DNA of 64,000 bases, from assembly GCA_022414725.1 (NCBI GenBank), contig CM039464.1:17085905-17149904 (forward strand). Direction: 5' to 3'. A model generated the notes under the pieces. That model saw nothing but the letters and a program-made list of their open reading frames with translations. It was not told the origin of the DNA and ran no database searches. This DNA is from Microglena sp. YARC (taxonomy: Eukaryota; Chlorophyta; Chlorophyceae; Chlamydomonadales; Chlamydomonadaceae). Shown here piece after piece: positions 21,345 through 31,661 of this stretch. Position 1 is the first letter of the stretch, and each line of letters begins with the position of its first letter. The position numbers and the translations under genes are program-made.

Positions 21345-22791
21345 GTACTACCTCGCATCTCAAGGGGATCCAGCAAGCGCTGCAGCTCAACTCTGTCACA
21401 TCCACATGGACCTGCTATGTGCCCTGAGCGCCAGTGACGACCGCGCGGTGCGTGTACGCATGCGGGAGTTGGGCCTGCTTGATTTCCTGGTACGGCAGCT
21501 AGCTCTAGAAGCTGAGGTGCTTAGTTTGCCAACTCCGAGACCGGATGGGCTGGCCAGTGGCAGGCCATGCCAGTCTGGCAGCTCGGACGATGAGCTGTCA
21601 AGCAGCGGCTCTGACAGTGGAAGCGACAGTGACTATGACAATATCAGTTTGGTATCAATAGCACCAGGGGCCCAACGGCGGCATGGGGGCGGGCCATCTA
21701 CAGTCCTAGCCCCCCCTGCTAGTAGCAGGGTGGAAGCTGTGAAGCAGCTGGATGCAGCGGAGGGAGCAGGGGGTACCAGTTCCCACACAAACTTCACTTT
21801 CTCAGGGGATATGAACGAAGACGTGGAGAGACTGATGGCGATGGAGGAGGCAGGCCATTCTATTGAGCTGAAAGGCTTTGAATATGATGAAGAGGGCCTA
21901 CGTTTGCTGTCCACCCCCATCGCTAGCTCCAATTCAGCTCTGGCTGAGCCCTCCCCCACCCCCCACGCCCACGCATGCCCCTCATCCCCGCCCTCTCACT
22001 CAACCGCGCTCCCAGCTCTACTACGGGCAGTGCCGCTGCCAGTGGTCGGGACCTAAGTGGCAGGCCACCAGTGCCTAAGCTTTCCCTCGCCAGTGTGCGC
22101 TCAATCGCCTCAAGCAGGGTCCTGTCCAAGCCACCTGGGGGCGCCTTTGGCTCGATCCTAACCTCCTCATCCACCCTGGGCATGTCCCGATTGAGCGCGT
22201 CCGAATATACCAACATACCGAAGCAGGGACCCCCCTCCTGCCCTGCTCTGCCCAGCTCAAGCGAGCTAGGCTCAGAGAGCCTACCCTCTACCCTCCCTCA
22301 AATGGAGCTGGAGCGGGAGCCTAGCAGGACAGCTAGCACCTCCTTGCTGCACCATTCCCACGCCACGCCACTTTGCCAGGCCCCCCTCAAGCCCGCAACA
22401 GACTCCTCCCCCCAGAGCTCGGCCCGCAAGGGGGCAGCTGGGGGGCCCCGGCAAATGCCTGGGCAAGTAAGAATGACAGCAAAGAGTCCAGCGCCAGGGG
22501 TACCACCACCACCCAACCATGGGGGGGCCTTGCCCCCTGGGGGACCAGTACCTGGGACTGTAACAGTGACAGGAGCAGGGGCAGGAGTAGGCGCAGCTGG
22601 GCGGACAGATGAGTCATCTGCTGAGCAGCAGGCCTCTGTTGTTCCCCTGTTGAATCTCAGTGGCCTCCCTGATGGCGCAGCGGGCAGCAGTAGTCGCTTC
22701 CCCACCTCCACCACCCTCCCTGTGGTCACCCAGCGCCACTCCAGCGGTGGGCCAGGGCTTGGAACTGTCTTCGCCACTGCAGCATGGAGTG
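21345..22791 (+). CDS. Large kinase gene, exon (21345-22791)
   Basis: Acceptor CTACAG|GTACTA; donor most likely AGTG|GTGGGT. It starts with a helical part (DPASAAAQLCHIHMDLLCAL, RVRMRELGLLDFLVRQLALE) resembling an ARM-type repeat. A long disordered linker follows, rich in Ser, Asp, Pro and Gly (SSDDELSSSGSDSGSDSD; PPPPNHGGALPPGG). A conserved-looking acidic block (MNEDVERLMAMEEAGHSIEL) sits in between. One single-base loss near 21950-21990, in a C-rich stretch, is needed to continue from PSPTPHAH to SSTTGSAAASGRD. The linker is a likely regulatory region, for example for phosphorylation; this is inference. Confidence 0.7.
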
Positions 22792-23033
22792 GTGGGTGAA
22801 TGCCATAAACCACTTCATGAATCATACCCCATAAACCACACCTCAAAACCCCCGTAAACCGTACCCCATAAACCCTATAAATTCCATACACCTCTTCATG
22901 AACCATACCCTGTAACCCCCATAAACCACATAAACCACATAAACCATACCCAATAAACCCCAAACACCCCATAAACTATACCACACGAGCCATATCCCAC
23001 AAACCCCACACACCCCATAAACCCCATGGACAG
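22792..23033. repeat. Intron with CCATAAACC repeats
   Basis: Short units of CATACCCCATAAACCACA-type fill this 242-bp intron. Confidence 0.85.
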
Positions 23034-23878
23034 ACTGCGCAATGGAGAAGCGCAAGGCCATGGCGATGGGCGATTCATCGAGGTCCCCTAATGCGGGCTC
23101 CGAAGCCACGACGGGGTTGCACGCCTATGAGCGCATGCTGTCCACACGATTGTTGTACAAGGACGCCACCCTGCATGCACTCATGGTCCGAATGGTATTG
23201 AGCTCGCTCATCACCCCCTCGGCTACGGGTGACCTGGACCTTGTGGCACTGAACAAGGTCCTGGGAAGTGAAGGAGGGCGGACAGGTGGGCTGGAGTACC
23301 TGCTCACCTGGCACCTCAGCTCCGAAGCCGGGGTGAAGATCGCTGCTGACGTGTCACGCCAGCTAGATGCCAGGGCAGCACCTGATGTCAAGCCAGCAGG
23401 AGAGGGGGGCATGACAGATATGGCCAGCACACCGCGTACCCCTGCCTCAAGGCTATTGCGCCTGCTGTCCCGCGGTCTATTTGACCCCAGTAGGTTTGCG
23501 AACCTCCAGTTCCACGCCAGGGGGGCCTCGGGCAACATCTACCGTGCGAAGTACGTACCGCCTAGCAGGAGCTCCGAAACCAAAAGCAGTCTACCCGTGA
23601 ACACCACCCAGGCACAGGTCATGATCAAGGCCATTGAACTGGCAGGCCCTGAATCAGACCGTAGTATCTTGCAGGATGTGTACGGAGAGCTGGCGATTCT
23701 AGAGCGCTTCCGTGGCCACCCTGGCATCTGCCAGCTCATCGACTATGGCATCACTGGGGAGTCGTACTGGATAGTGATGCGTCGGTACAGATGCTCCCTG
23801 GCAGAGTGGAGGCTGAGACAGACGCAGGGACCTAGTAACCCTGCCTCAGCTGTTCTATACCTCTCCATCTTACAGCAG
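23034..23878 (+). CDS. Large kinase gene, exon with N-lobe of kinase domain
   Basis: Acceptor GGACAG|ACTGCG, donor CAGCAG|GTAGGG. After a helical region (HAYERMLSTRLLYKDATLHA) comes the N-lobe: a glycine loop FHARGASGNIYRAKY, the ATP-binding lysine in VMIKAIEL, an alpha-C glutamate in VYGELAILERF, the GHPGICQLIDYGI strand and the hinge YWIVMRRYRCSLAEWR. It ends with SAVLYLSILQQ in phase 0 and continues into VVESLKLL of the next exon. This is the longest unbroken coding block of the gene. Confidence 0.9.
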
Positions 23879-24590
23879 GTAGGGTGGCAATTAATAGTTA
23901 TGTCAAATAAATGTATCTACATATTATTTTGCCTGAGACAGACGCAGGGACCTAGTATACCTGCCTAGGCTGTTCTATACCTCTCCATCTTACAGCAGGT
24001 AGGGTGGTGATTAATAGTTATGTCAAATAAATGTATCTACGTATTATTTTGCCTGAGACAGACGCAGGGACCTAGTAACCCTGCCTAGGCTGTTCTATAC
24101 CTCTCCATCTTACAGCAGGTAGGGTGGTGATTAATAGTTATGTCAAATAAATGTATCTACGTATTATTTTGCCTGAGACAGACGCAGGGACCTAGTAACC
24201 CTGCCTAGGCTGTTCTATACCTCTCCATCTTACAGCAGGTAGGGTGGTGATTAATAGTTATGTCAAATAAATGTATCTACGTATTATTTTGCCTGAGACA
24301 GACGCAGGGACCTAGTAACCCTGCCTAGGCTGTTCTATACCTCTCCATCTTACAGCGGGTAGGGTGGTGATTAATTGTTCTATGGAATAACTTTGGCAGA
24401 AACAGTCGCAAGGATCCAATAACCTGCCTCGGCTCTTCTCTACCTCTCCATCTTACAGCAGGTTTGGTGATGTTTTGGTTGTTCTATGAAATAAATTTAT
24501 CTTTATATTATTTTGATAGAGAGTCGCTGGGATCCAGTTATCTGCCTCATCTCTTCTCCAGGTTTTTTCCAGTTCAGAAAGTTTTTTATA
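23813..24590 (+). repeat. 120-bp tandem array of the exon end and donor (five close plus two diverged copies)
   Basis: Unit: GAGACAGACGCAGGGACCTA, TCTCCATCTTACAGCAGGTA and CAAATAAATGTATCTAC. The first copy (23813-23932) contains the real exon end. Copies 2-5 carry TAG within the former reading frame (CTGCCTAGGC). Diverged copies lie near 24400-24475 and 24520-24560. Confidence 0.97.
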
Positions 24591-24599
24591 GCTTTATGG

Positions 24600-24727
24600 G
24601 GTTTTGCCTCCTCCAGGGACAGCGTTTTATAGCTTGTTAGGTCCATGAAGGGCCCTAGATATGGGTTTTATATAGCGGCAATTTGGGGCAATATGGGGAC
24701 AAGAGTAGCGACAGCTACGTATAGCAG
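24600..24727. repeat. Dispersed repeat family with GCGATCGC-type palindrome, copy 2 (diverged)
   Basis: Begins GCCTCCTCCAGGGACAGCG and continues with TATAGCGGCAATTTGGGGCA and TAGCGACAGCTACGTATAGC. It runs directly into the first copy of the catalytic-loop exon. Confidence 0.6.
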
Positions 24728-25610
24728 TGGAGTCCCTCAAGTTCCTCGTCAACAACTCAGTAGCCCACTTTGACCTGAAGTGCGCCAACATCCTGCTGGA
24801 CCTACAGTCCGAATATATCCAAATATATCCAAATCTAGCCCAAACCACTGAACTAAATCATGTCCCAATCCAACCAATCCACACCTAACCACTTTCGCAG
24901 GTGGTGGAGTTCCTGAAGCTCCTTGCAACAAAAAAGAAGTCCACTTTGACCTCAAGTGCGCCAACATCCTGCTGGACCCCCTATCTAAACCTATCAAAAT
25001 CTAGCCAAATCTTGCCAAAACCTATGAACCAAACCATGTCCCAATCCAACCAATCCACACCAAACAACCATTCAGGTGGTGGAGTCCCTGAAGCTCCTCG
25101 TCAACAACTCAGTAGTCCACTTTGTCCTCAAGTGCGCCAACATACTGCAGAACCCTCGATCTTAACCTATGATAATGTATCCAAATCTAGCCGAATCTAG
25201 CCAAAACCAATGAAGTAAATCATGTTCCAACCCAACCAATCCACACCAAACCGCCCAGATGGTGGAGTCCCTCAAGCTCCTCGGCGACAACTCAGTGGTC
25301 CGCTTCGACCTCAAATGCGCCAACATCCTGCTGGACCTACTGTCCAAACCTATCCAAACCTATCCAAATATAGTCAAAACCAATGAACTTAACCATGTCC
25401 CAAACCAGCCAATCCACACCTAACCACCCTTACAGGTGGTGGAATCCTTCAAGCTCCTCGTCTTCAACTCAGTGGTCCACTTTGACCTCAAGTGCGCCAA
25501 CATCCTGCTGGAACCCCTGCCCTAACCTATCAAAATCTAGCCAAATCTAGCCAAACCAATGAACTAAACCATGCCCCAACCCAACCAATCCACACCTAAC
25601 CACCCTTCAG
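24727..25610 (+). repeat. Five upstream copies of the catalytic-loop exon (about 175-bp unit)
   Basis: Copies at about 24727, 24901, 25076, 25259 and 25436 precede the presumed functional one at 25611. Each encodes a version of VESLKLLVNNSVVHFDLKC and ANILLD, with substitutions and frame lesions (for example ATAAAAAAG in copy 2, GTCCTC in copy 3). Between them is (TATCCAAACC)-type intron sequence and a CACCTAACCACCCTTCAG-like acceptor. Confidence 0.95.
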
Positions 25611-25772
25611 GTGGTGGATTCCCTCAAGCTCCTCGTCAACAACTCAGTAGTCCACTTTGACCTCAAGTGCGCCAACATCCTGCTGGATCCCTGGTGGGCG
25701 TGAAGGACGGTGAGCTGTGGAACCCATTGGGCCACAGCAGTACCGCCTTTCCCTCCCCCCCCTTTCACGCAG
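25611..25772 (+). CDS. Large kinase gene, exon with catalytic loop
   Basis: Acceptor CCCTTCAG|GTGGTG, donor CACGCAG|GTAGGA. It encodes VVESLKLLVNNSVV, then the catalytic loop HFDLKCANILLD, with the catalytic Asp and metal-binding Asn present and Phe in place of the Arg of HRD. A one-base loss after GATCCC is needed to continue as VGVKDGELWNPLGHSSTAFP and PFHA. Sister copies have CCCCC or CCCC there, suggesting a homopolymer error. It joins in phase 1 to V|LADFGEAR. This is the sixth copy of the array and the only one that leads into the rest of the insert. Confidence 0.8.
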
Positions 25773-26066
25773 GTAGGAATGTGTGTGTTGGGGTGGGTGG
25801 GTGTGTTGGGGTTTGAGGTACATATTGACGGTGGTACAGTAGTACCGCCTTTCCCTCTCCCCCCTTCCAAGCAGGTAGGAATGTGTGTGTTGGGATCTGA
25901 GGTACATTTTGACAGTGGTACAGCAGTACCGCCTTTCCCTCTCCCCCCTTCCACGCAGGTAGGAATGTGTGTGTTGGGGTGGGTGGGTGTGTGTTTGGGT
26001 CTGAGGTACATATTGACGGTGGTACGGTGGTACCGCCTTTCCCTCTCCCCCCTTCCACGCAGGTAG
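25735..26066 (+). repeat. Exon end with donor, four copies
   Basis: The block AGTACCGCCTTTCCCTC, CCCCTTCCACGCAGGTAGGA and ATGTGTGTGTTGGG occurs at about 25737, 25848, 25923 and 26029. The first is the presumed true exon end. Confidence 0.95.
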
Positions 26067-26079
26067 GAATGGATAGTGA

Positions 26080-26425
26080 TAGCAATATATTGTATATATA
26101 ATATGTAACATAGCATATAATAATATGTAATATAGCAATATGCATTATAATTTCTATAGAAACAAATATTATTATTAATCATGGTGGTTGGATGATTGAT
26201 TGCCTGCACCATTCAATTTAAATGTGTTTGTATCAATGTTGATTGCCTGTACAATTCAATTGATTTATCAATTTGCAAGTGCAAGTTGATTGCAAGTTCA
26301 ATTGATTGCAAGTGCAAGTATCAATGTTGATTGCCTGTACCATTCAATTTAAATGCGTTTGTATTGAAATTGTGAGCGCATTACAGTAGGTACTGGATTG
26401 ATGGTAGGACCTCACTAGTCCTCTC
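26080..26425. other. AT-rich intron sequence with a short direct repeat
   Basis: GTTGATTGCCTGTACCATTC followed by AATTTAAATG occurs at about 26200 (variant) and 26326. Poly-(TATA/ATAG) at 26080-26150. No gene. Confidence 0.6.
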
Positions 26426-26617
26426 TAGAGTACTACATGACGCGCGCTATAGTGCGATAGCGCGCAAGATTATGGAGCCCGACTGCGCGACCTCCGCAAT
26501 TTTAAAGCCCTCTGGCGCAGCGCGCAGATTTCTGTTTTCAGTTGAGTCAAAAGCGCAACGCAAAAGGAGGCAGTTGGGTCATAAGCGCAACCCAACATGA
26601 GGAAATGTAGTACCCTG
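26426..26617. mobile_element. MITE, hAT-like, copy 3 (degenerate, 192 bp)
   Basis: Ends TAGAGTACTACAT and ATGTAGTACCCTG, with a GCGC-rich interior like the copies at 5359 and 46094. Flanks GTCCTCTC and GTCCGCTC agree at 7 of 8 bases, a plausible old target duplication. It is inserted within the kinase-gene intron. Confidence 0.65.
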
Positions 26618-26689
26618 GTCCGCTCGAAACCCGGCATAGCCAAACCTAAATTCCAATGCAATGTGCTCAACCAAACTGCGCTAAACTAA

Positions 26690-27030
26690 AAAGTTATAAA
26701 TTAAGCAAACCTAAGCCTACATATCCAAACCTATCCAAATATATTCCAATATATCGAAAAGAAGCCAACCTATCCAAACCTATCAAAAAATATCAAAACG
26801 AAGCCAACCTATCAAAACCTATCCAAAATTTCCCCAATATATCAAAATCTATCCAAATATTCCCCAATATATCAAAACGAAGCCAACCTATCCAAACCTA
26901 TCCAAATATTCCCCAATATATCAAACGAAGCCAACCTATCCAAACCTATCAAAATATTCCCCAATATATTGAAACAAAGCCAACCTATCCAAACTTATCC
27001 AAATATATCCAAACAAAGCCAATCTAGACC
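26690..27030. repeat. Degenerate tandem repeat CCAACCTATCCAAACCTATC
   Basis: Six to seven units of about 45-60 bp also containing ATATTCCCCAATATATCAAA. Intron sequence of the kinase gene. Confidence 0.85.
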
Positions 27031-27032
27031 AA

Positions 27033-27115
27033 ACCTATCCGTCCACGCAGTGCTGGCGTATTTCATAGAGGCTCGCTTGTACCACAGCAGAGAAGAGGCC
27101 TTCACTGCAACTAAG
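27033..27115 (+). pseudogene. Decayed copy of the DFG-exon start
   Basis: GTCCACGCAG, CTGGCGTATTTCATAGAGGC, then GCTCGCTTGTACCACAGCAG and GAGGCCTTCACTGCAAC match the exon start at 27275-27345 with substitutions. The DFG codons have become TATTTCATA. Confidence 0.9.
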
Positions 27116-27284
27116 CCAACCCATGCGATCATATCCATATGTATATAAAACTATCCAAACCAACCAAAGAAATCAAAAGGTATATAAACCTAAGCCAACC
27201 CATCCAATCCTGTCCAAATATACATAAACCTATCCAAAATAACCAAAGAAACCCTCATTTATCCGCGCAAATTCATCCACGCAG

Positions 27285-27535
27285 TCCTGGCAGACTTCGG
27301 AGAGGCTCGCTCGTACCGCAGCAAAGATGAGGCCTTCACTGCACGCGACCGAGGTACCGAGGTGTACAAGAGCCCCGAGATGTTGCTGATGAACCAGAAC
27401 AAGCTGGCCAGTGTGGGCGAGGAGGGAGGTGATAAGGGCGCTGCTAGCAAGGCGGCTGTGCAGATGTCTGGAGCAGGCATGGCTAGTGACGTGTGGTCCT
27501 TTGGATGCCTGGCTTATGAGCTGCTAAGTGGCAAG
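27285..27535 (+). CDS. Large kinase gene, exon with DFG and activation segment
   Basis: Acceptor CCACGCAG|TCCTGG, donor GGCAAG|GTAGGG. It encodes LADFGEARSYRSKDEAF (DFG motif), RDRGTEVYKSPEMLL (P+1 loop, with SPE in place of APE), an Ala/Gly/Lys insert, then SDVWSFGCLAYELLSGK (subdomain IX with its structural Asp). The residues needed for catalysis are present. It joins in phase 0 to VLFDGDYA of the last exon. Confidence 0.9.
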
Positions 27536-27540
27536 GTAGG

Positions 27541-28216
27541 GTGAGGGTGATAATGTGGACGATGACAAGGAGGAAGAGTAGGAGGGTGACGATTTGGAGG
27601 CCAATGGTGGTGGTGATGATGAGGGGGAGGAGGAGTTTGATTTGGAGGCGAATGGTGATGATGATGATGATAAGGTGGAGGGTGGTGATGATGAGGATGA
27701 GGAGGAGGGAGGTGATAGGGTTGGAGCAGGCAAGGCAGCAGTGCATGTGTCAGGAGCAGGCATGGCCAGTGACGTGTGGTCCTTTAGATGCCTGGCCTTT
27801 GACCTACTAAGTGGCAAGGTAGAGAGATATTGATAATGTGGACGATAGCAAGCATGAGGAGGAGAGTGGTGATTTGGAGGAGGAGGAGGGGGAGGGTGTT
27901 TTGGAGGCAACTGGTGGTGGTGGTGAGGAGGAGGAGAAGGGTGGTGATTTGGAGGAGGAGGAGGGGGAGGGTGTTTTGGAGGCAACTGGTGGTGGTGGTG
28001 AGGAGGAGGAAGGGGAGGGTGTTTGGGAGGCAACTGGTGGTGGTGAGGAGGAGGAAGGGGAGGGTGTTTGGGAGGCAACTGGTGGTGGTGAGGAGGAGGA
28101 GGACAAGGGAGGTGATAGGGTTGGAGCAGGCAAGACGGCGGTGCAGATGTCAGGAGCCTGCATCGCCAGTGACGTGGGTCCTTTGAATGCCTCGCCTTTG
28201 AGCTGCTAAGTGGCAA
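27541..28216 (+). repeat. Two decayed copies of the DVWSFGCLAYELLSGK exon end in GA/GGT-rich intron
   Basis: GGAGCAGGCATGGCCAGTGA, GTGTGGTCCTTTAGATGCCT and CTACTAAGTGGCAAGGTAGA at about 27751-27827, and a second, frame-broken copy at about 28145-28216 (GTGGGTCCTTTGAATGCC). Between them are GATGATGAG- and GAGGAGGAGG-rich repeats of about 60 bp. Confidence 0.95.
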
Positions 28217-28249
28217 GTTCAGTGATTTGTTTTCAAATCTGAAAGTTTT

Positions 28250-28435
28250 TTTTTTAGCTTTATGGTTGTAGGCCTCCTTCAGGGACAGCGTATTAGTGCT
28301 TTTTATAACTTTGGGGGGGCATTTGGGGCAAGGAATAAAACACTTTTTTTAAACTTTTGTGTAGCAATAAATTCTTCAAAACGGGGTCAAAACTAGCGAT
28401 CGCTATATATAGCGGGGAAAAAAATCCCTGGGCAA
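28250..28435. repeat. Dispersed repeat family with GCGATCGCTATATATAGC palindrome, copy 3
   Basis: GCCTCCTTCAGGGACAGCGT, AAAACGGGGTCAAAACTAGC, GATCGCTATATATAGCGGGG. The best preserved copy together with the one at 30590. Confidence 0.85.
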
Positions 28436-28444
28436 GGTACCACC

Positions 28445-29058
28445 ACTTGCCACCATCCTGCTTCACTCAGGCTTTGACAGGGTCTCATCCACCAACCCCA
28501 TTTCCAAACTAATTATGCCCCATGACTAACTAAATAACTAAACTTGCTAACCTACCTGACCTAGCATGTCCACCTTAACCATCCACCATCCTGCTTTACT
28601 CAGGTCCTAATTGACTGAGTCCCTCCCACTAGGGCGAGGGGAAGCTACCCTACAGTGAGCTAGCATCCACAAGCCAGATCTCCTATACCCTAAACCCTAT
28701 ATCCTAAACCCTAAACCCGAAAAGGATCTGGCTTGTGGATGCTATATCACTGGAGGGTAGCTTCCCCCCACCTCCCACTAGCCCCCTATCCTAACCTCCT
28801 CATCAACAGGGCAGTCCAACCTAACCAGCCACAACATATATCCTACACAACCTAACTACCTACAACTTACCACCACCCGGCTTCACTCAGGTCCTATCCT
28901 GGACAACCTAACTAACTGACTAACTAACTAACTAACTAATTAACTAACTACAACTTCCCACCACCCGGCTTCAATCCGGTACTATCCTGGACAACCTAAC
29001 TAACTAACTAACTAACTTACTTACTTACCACAATTTACCACCACCCGGCTTCACCCAG
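28445..29058 (+). repeat. Copies of the last-exon acceptor in (CTAA)n intron
   Basis: CCACCACCCGGCTTCACTCA followed by GGTCCTATCCTGGACAACCT occurs at about 28870 and (diverged) 28960. Older forms, CCACCATCCTGCTTYACTCA, lie at 28451 and 28586. The true acceptor, CTTCACCCAG|GTCCTC, is at 29058. CTAA and ACTAACTA runs fill the gaps. Confidence 0.85.
28638..28767. repeat. Inverted repeat with telomere-like loop
   Basis: 43-bp arms (28638-28680 and 28725-28767) match at about 40 positions when one is reversed (GATCTGGCTTGTGGATGCTA ... GGGTAGCTTCCCC). The 44-bp loop is CCCTAAACCC-type telomeric sequence (28685-28717). This is intron sequence of the kinase gene. Confidence 0.92.
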
Positions 29059-29280
29059 GTCCTCTTTGATGGCGACTATGCCACAGTCACTCACAGAGTC
29101 GCCTTCGGAAAGGGAACACACCTAATCCTGACCTCCCAAGAGAAGTCAGCCCTGGGCGACTCAGACAGTCTTGTCAGCTTCATTGAGTGGATCCTTGTTC
29201 GCAACCCCCTCCACAGGCCCTCCCTTGACCAGGTGGTGGTGCGGATAGGGCAGATACAGGCAGAGCTCACCACTCTGTGA
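29059..29280 (+). CDS. Large kinase gene, last exon
   Basis: Acceptor CACCCAG|GTCCTC; TGA at 29278-29280. It encodes VLFDGDYATVTHRVAFGKGT, HLILTSQEKSALGD, SLVSFIEWILVRNPLHRPSL (kinase subdomain XI with its conserved Arg) and DQVVVRIGQIQAEL. With the preceding exons the gene product is about 1,400 residues: disordered and helical N-terminal half, long Ser/Pro linker, C-terminal protein kinase. The kinase is of the Ser/Thr or TKL-like type and is non-RD because of its HFD loop. I cannot name the subfamily or substrate. Confidence 0.9.
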   Translation, partial: VLFDGDYATVTHRVAFGKGTHLILTSQEKSALGDSDSLVSFIEWILVRNPLHRPSLDQVVVRIGQIQAELTTL

Positions 29281-29574
29281 ACCTCACGGGGAAACAGGGG
29301 CCCCTGTTGTGAAAAGGGCCGGCCGAGGGCAGACTCGAGATGTTAGGATCTTGCATGCATGTTTGCTTTACTTTCATGGTTTATTAGCCTTCAGGCTGCG
29401 CACCTGAAGTCGTGAGTAATGACTGGATAATACACTGATCCTCTGAGTTTATGATAAGGCTAGTGCGCGGCATGACGCCAAATATGGCCTTGTCTGCTTT
29501 TTTCGAGGATAGACTGACTACTGGGAGTGCTTTGTTTATGATTTCTGGTTTACGTGACCCGCACATGATAGATG

Positions 29575-29612
29575 CAGGCTGGGCTCACCACTCATCAGTG
29601 AACCTCACGGGG
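29575..29612 (+). repeat. Duplicate of the kinase stop-codon region
   Basis: GATGCAGGCTGGGCTCACCA, CTCATCAGTGAACCTCACGG copies 29249-29291 (CAGGCAGAGCTCACCACTCT, GTGAACCTCACGGGG) 326 bp downstream. Confidence 0.8.
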
Positions 29613-29640
29613 TCTTGATTGTGGGAGTGTGTGTGTGTAT

Positions 29641-29785
29641 GTTACAGTCCAGGGTTGGCCAAATATGCTAAAGGAACTTGCCCAACCGTATAGGAAGGGC
29701 TTAAAAAGAACAAGCACTGATGAACTGAGCCCCAAACAATCGTTTAACCAACGGGGGCCCTGAGTTCGTGCTACACTGATAATTG
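29641..29785 (+). repeat. SINE-like dispersed repeat, copy 3
   Basis: GTTACAGTCCAGGGTTGGCC to GGGGGCCCTGAGTTCGTGCT and ACTGATAATTG. About 90% identical to the copy at 32568. Confidence 0.85.
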
Positions 29786-29869
29786 AATTCTCTCTAGTGT
29801 GTGCATGTCCATTTATCCGATTCGGCTACCCCTGGACTGCAACGTACATATAAGTAGGGAACGGCAATT

Positions 29870-30020
29870 TGATATCATATCATATCATATCATGTCATCA
29901 TATGATATCATATGATGCCGGCAGTCTGACTAGGCTAAAGTTACCATTTACATAAAATATCATATGATGCATTTTTTATGATATCATACTGGCCTTTGGT
30001 TAGTACCATATGATTTGCCG
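29870..30020. repeat. ATATC/CATATGATATCATATG repeats
   Basis: Five ATATC units and several CATATGAT palindromes flank a short unique stretch (29927-29957). Beyond this, up to 30590, no gene is seen. Confidence 0.8.
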
Positions 30021-30589
30021 ATTCCTACATATATGTAGGATTGTTAACGTGGTACTGCTGGTCCCTAGAAGATGTTGGTGTTGAAATATACAACGGGATT
30101 TACTATAAAGTATGTGACAATCTTACATGTATGCAGGCAACCCCCTGACTAGACGGCTGAGATGCACTTTCTCATGTTTAGGCAACGCATGGCAGCTTCT
30201 AGCCAGCTCCAACAGCCAGCCACTGGGTCTAGCCCAAAGTTTTCAATTGCATTGAAATGACCGTAATGTCAACTTTCAAACGCACGTGCTAGCTTCAGGT
30301 TTGTCCCAAGGACGGGGGGAAGGAGCTGTCTAGAAGCTGCTACGCTTAGCCCAGAAATGAAACCTTGCTGAGATGGTGAACTCCAACCTGCGTCTTGGTT
30401 GTATTGTTAAGCGATGCTCGAAGTGGCAACAAAAAGTATTTTCTATCCGGCGGGCGCAATTAAAATATGTTTCAAGGCACGGTGGGTACATGCCTGAAAG
30501 TGTGGTTATATTGTACTTCGGCATATGTTATTCATTCATTCGGTCTTTCATCTGGTCTTCGCCCTGGTTTGCATGAACTGTCGTCATTA

Positions 30590-30690
30590 GGGCTTTTTCC
30601 AAATCTGAAAGTGTTTTTTTTTGCCAAAACGGGGTCAAAACTAGCGATCGCTATATATAGCGGGGGGGGGGGGGGGGAAGCCCTGGTTGT
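30590..30690. repeat. Dispersed repeat family with GCGATCGCTATATATAGC palindrome, copy 4
   Basis: CCAAATCTGAAAGTGTTTTT, AAAACGGGGTCAAAACTAGC, GATCGCTATATATAGCGGGG and a G run. Confidence 0.8.
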
Positions 30691-30759
30691 CATTAGTTAT
30701 GTACCACGCATGACTTGTGGTTCACTTGACTGTGATGACCTGTTGCCACTGCGCATAGA

Positions 30760-31135
30760 TAGAATTGATCCATCGCTGACAAGCTACATATCAAATAGCC
30801 AAGGGCGCAAGGGTGTGTCGTCCCCGGATCATTGTTTGCGCTGTGGGCAGACAGAGTTGATCCATCGCTGACAAGCTATACATCGAACAGCAAAGGTCGT
30901 TAGGGTGTGTCGTCCTCGGATGATGGTTTGCACTGCGCACAGACAGAGTTGATCCATCGCTGACAAGCTACATATGAAACAGTCAAGGTCGTTAGGGTGT
31001 GTCGTCCCCGGGTAATTGTTTGCGCTGCGCACAGACAGAGTTGATCCATCACCCAGTGATCCTGATATACATGACTAGCCAAGGGTGTTGGCGTGTCATC
31101 CCCAGGTGGTGTTTTTTGCACTGCGCACAAATTGT
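30760..31135. repeat. 92-bp tandem repeat (four units)
   Basis: Unit: AGAGTTGATCCATCGCTGAC, GGTCGTTAGGGTGTGTCGTC, TTTGCGCTGCGCACAGAC. Units start at about 30762, 30853, 30945 and 31037; the fourth is diverged. Confidence 0.95.
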
Positions 31136-31372
31136 AGCACACCATCGCCTAGTCATGCTTCAATTTCGTTTGTGTTTGACTTCATGAACTGACAGCCCTT
31201 TTTTTTACACATTTTTCAGCCAACTCTGGGCTGCTCACCGTCTTCCAATTCCAAGCCCCCCGTGCGATACTCACGGAAACCAGCGCACTAAGCAGATTAG
31301 ACAGCTTAGAGACTTGTCAATTTTGTGGACCATCAGCCTTCAGACTACTCAGAGTCCACCGATAGAGTAAAC

Positions 31373-31560
31373 GTGTGTAGTGTGAATAAAGGAGTCTCTA
31401 CAGATAGAGTCGGAGAAATAAGTCTCCACAGACAGAGTCGGAGAAGTAAGTCTACAGACAGAGTGAGGTAAAAAAGTCTCTACAGATAGAGTCGGAGAAA
31501 TAAGTCTCTGCAGACAGAGTCGGAGAAATCAAGTCTCTGCAGACAGAGTAAACATGGGTA
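31373..31560. repeat. 31-bp tandem repeat GTCTCTACAGATAGAGTCGG
   Basis: About six units, each followed by AGAAATAA. Some are truncated or substituted. Confidence 0.92.
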
Positions 31561-31661
31561 GCATAAACACTGCTCCACTCCTGAGTGCAGAATGCAATCG
31601 CATATGTTTAGACAGGTTTAGGGCTTGTCCAGTTCAGCTGCGATTGGATTGTTTACATGGA

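Noticed and set aside
27830..28209. Glu/Gly-rich plus-strand frame and Ser/Pro-rich minus-strand frames
   Set aside because: GA/GGT-rich intron repeats plus relics of the exon ending at 27535. No independent gene.
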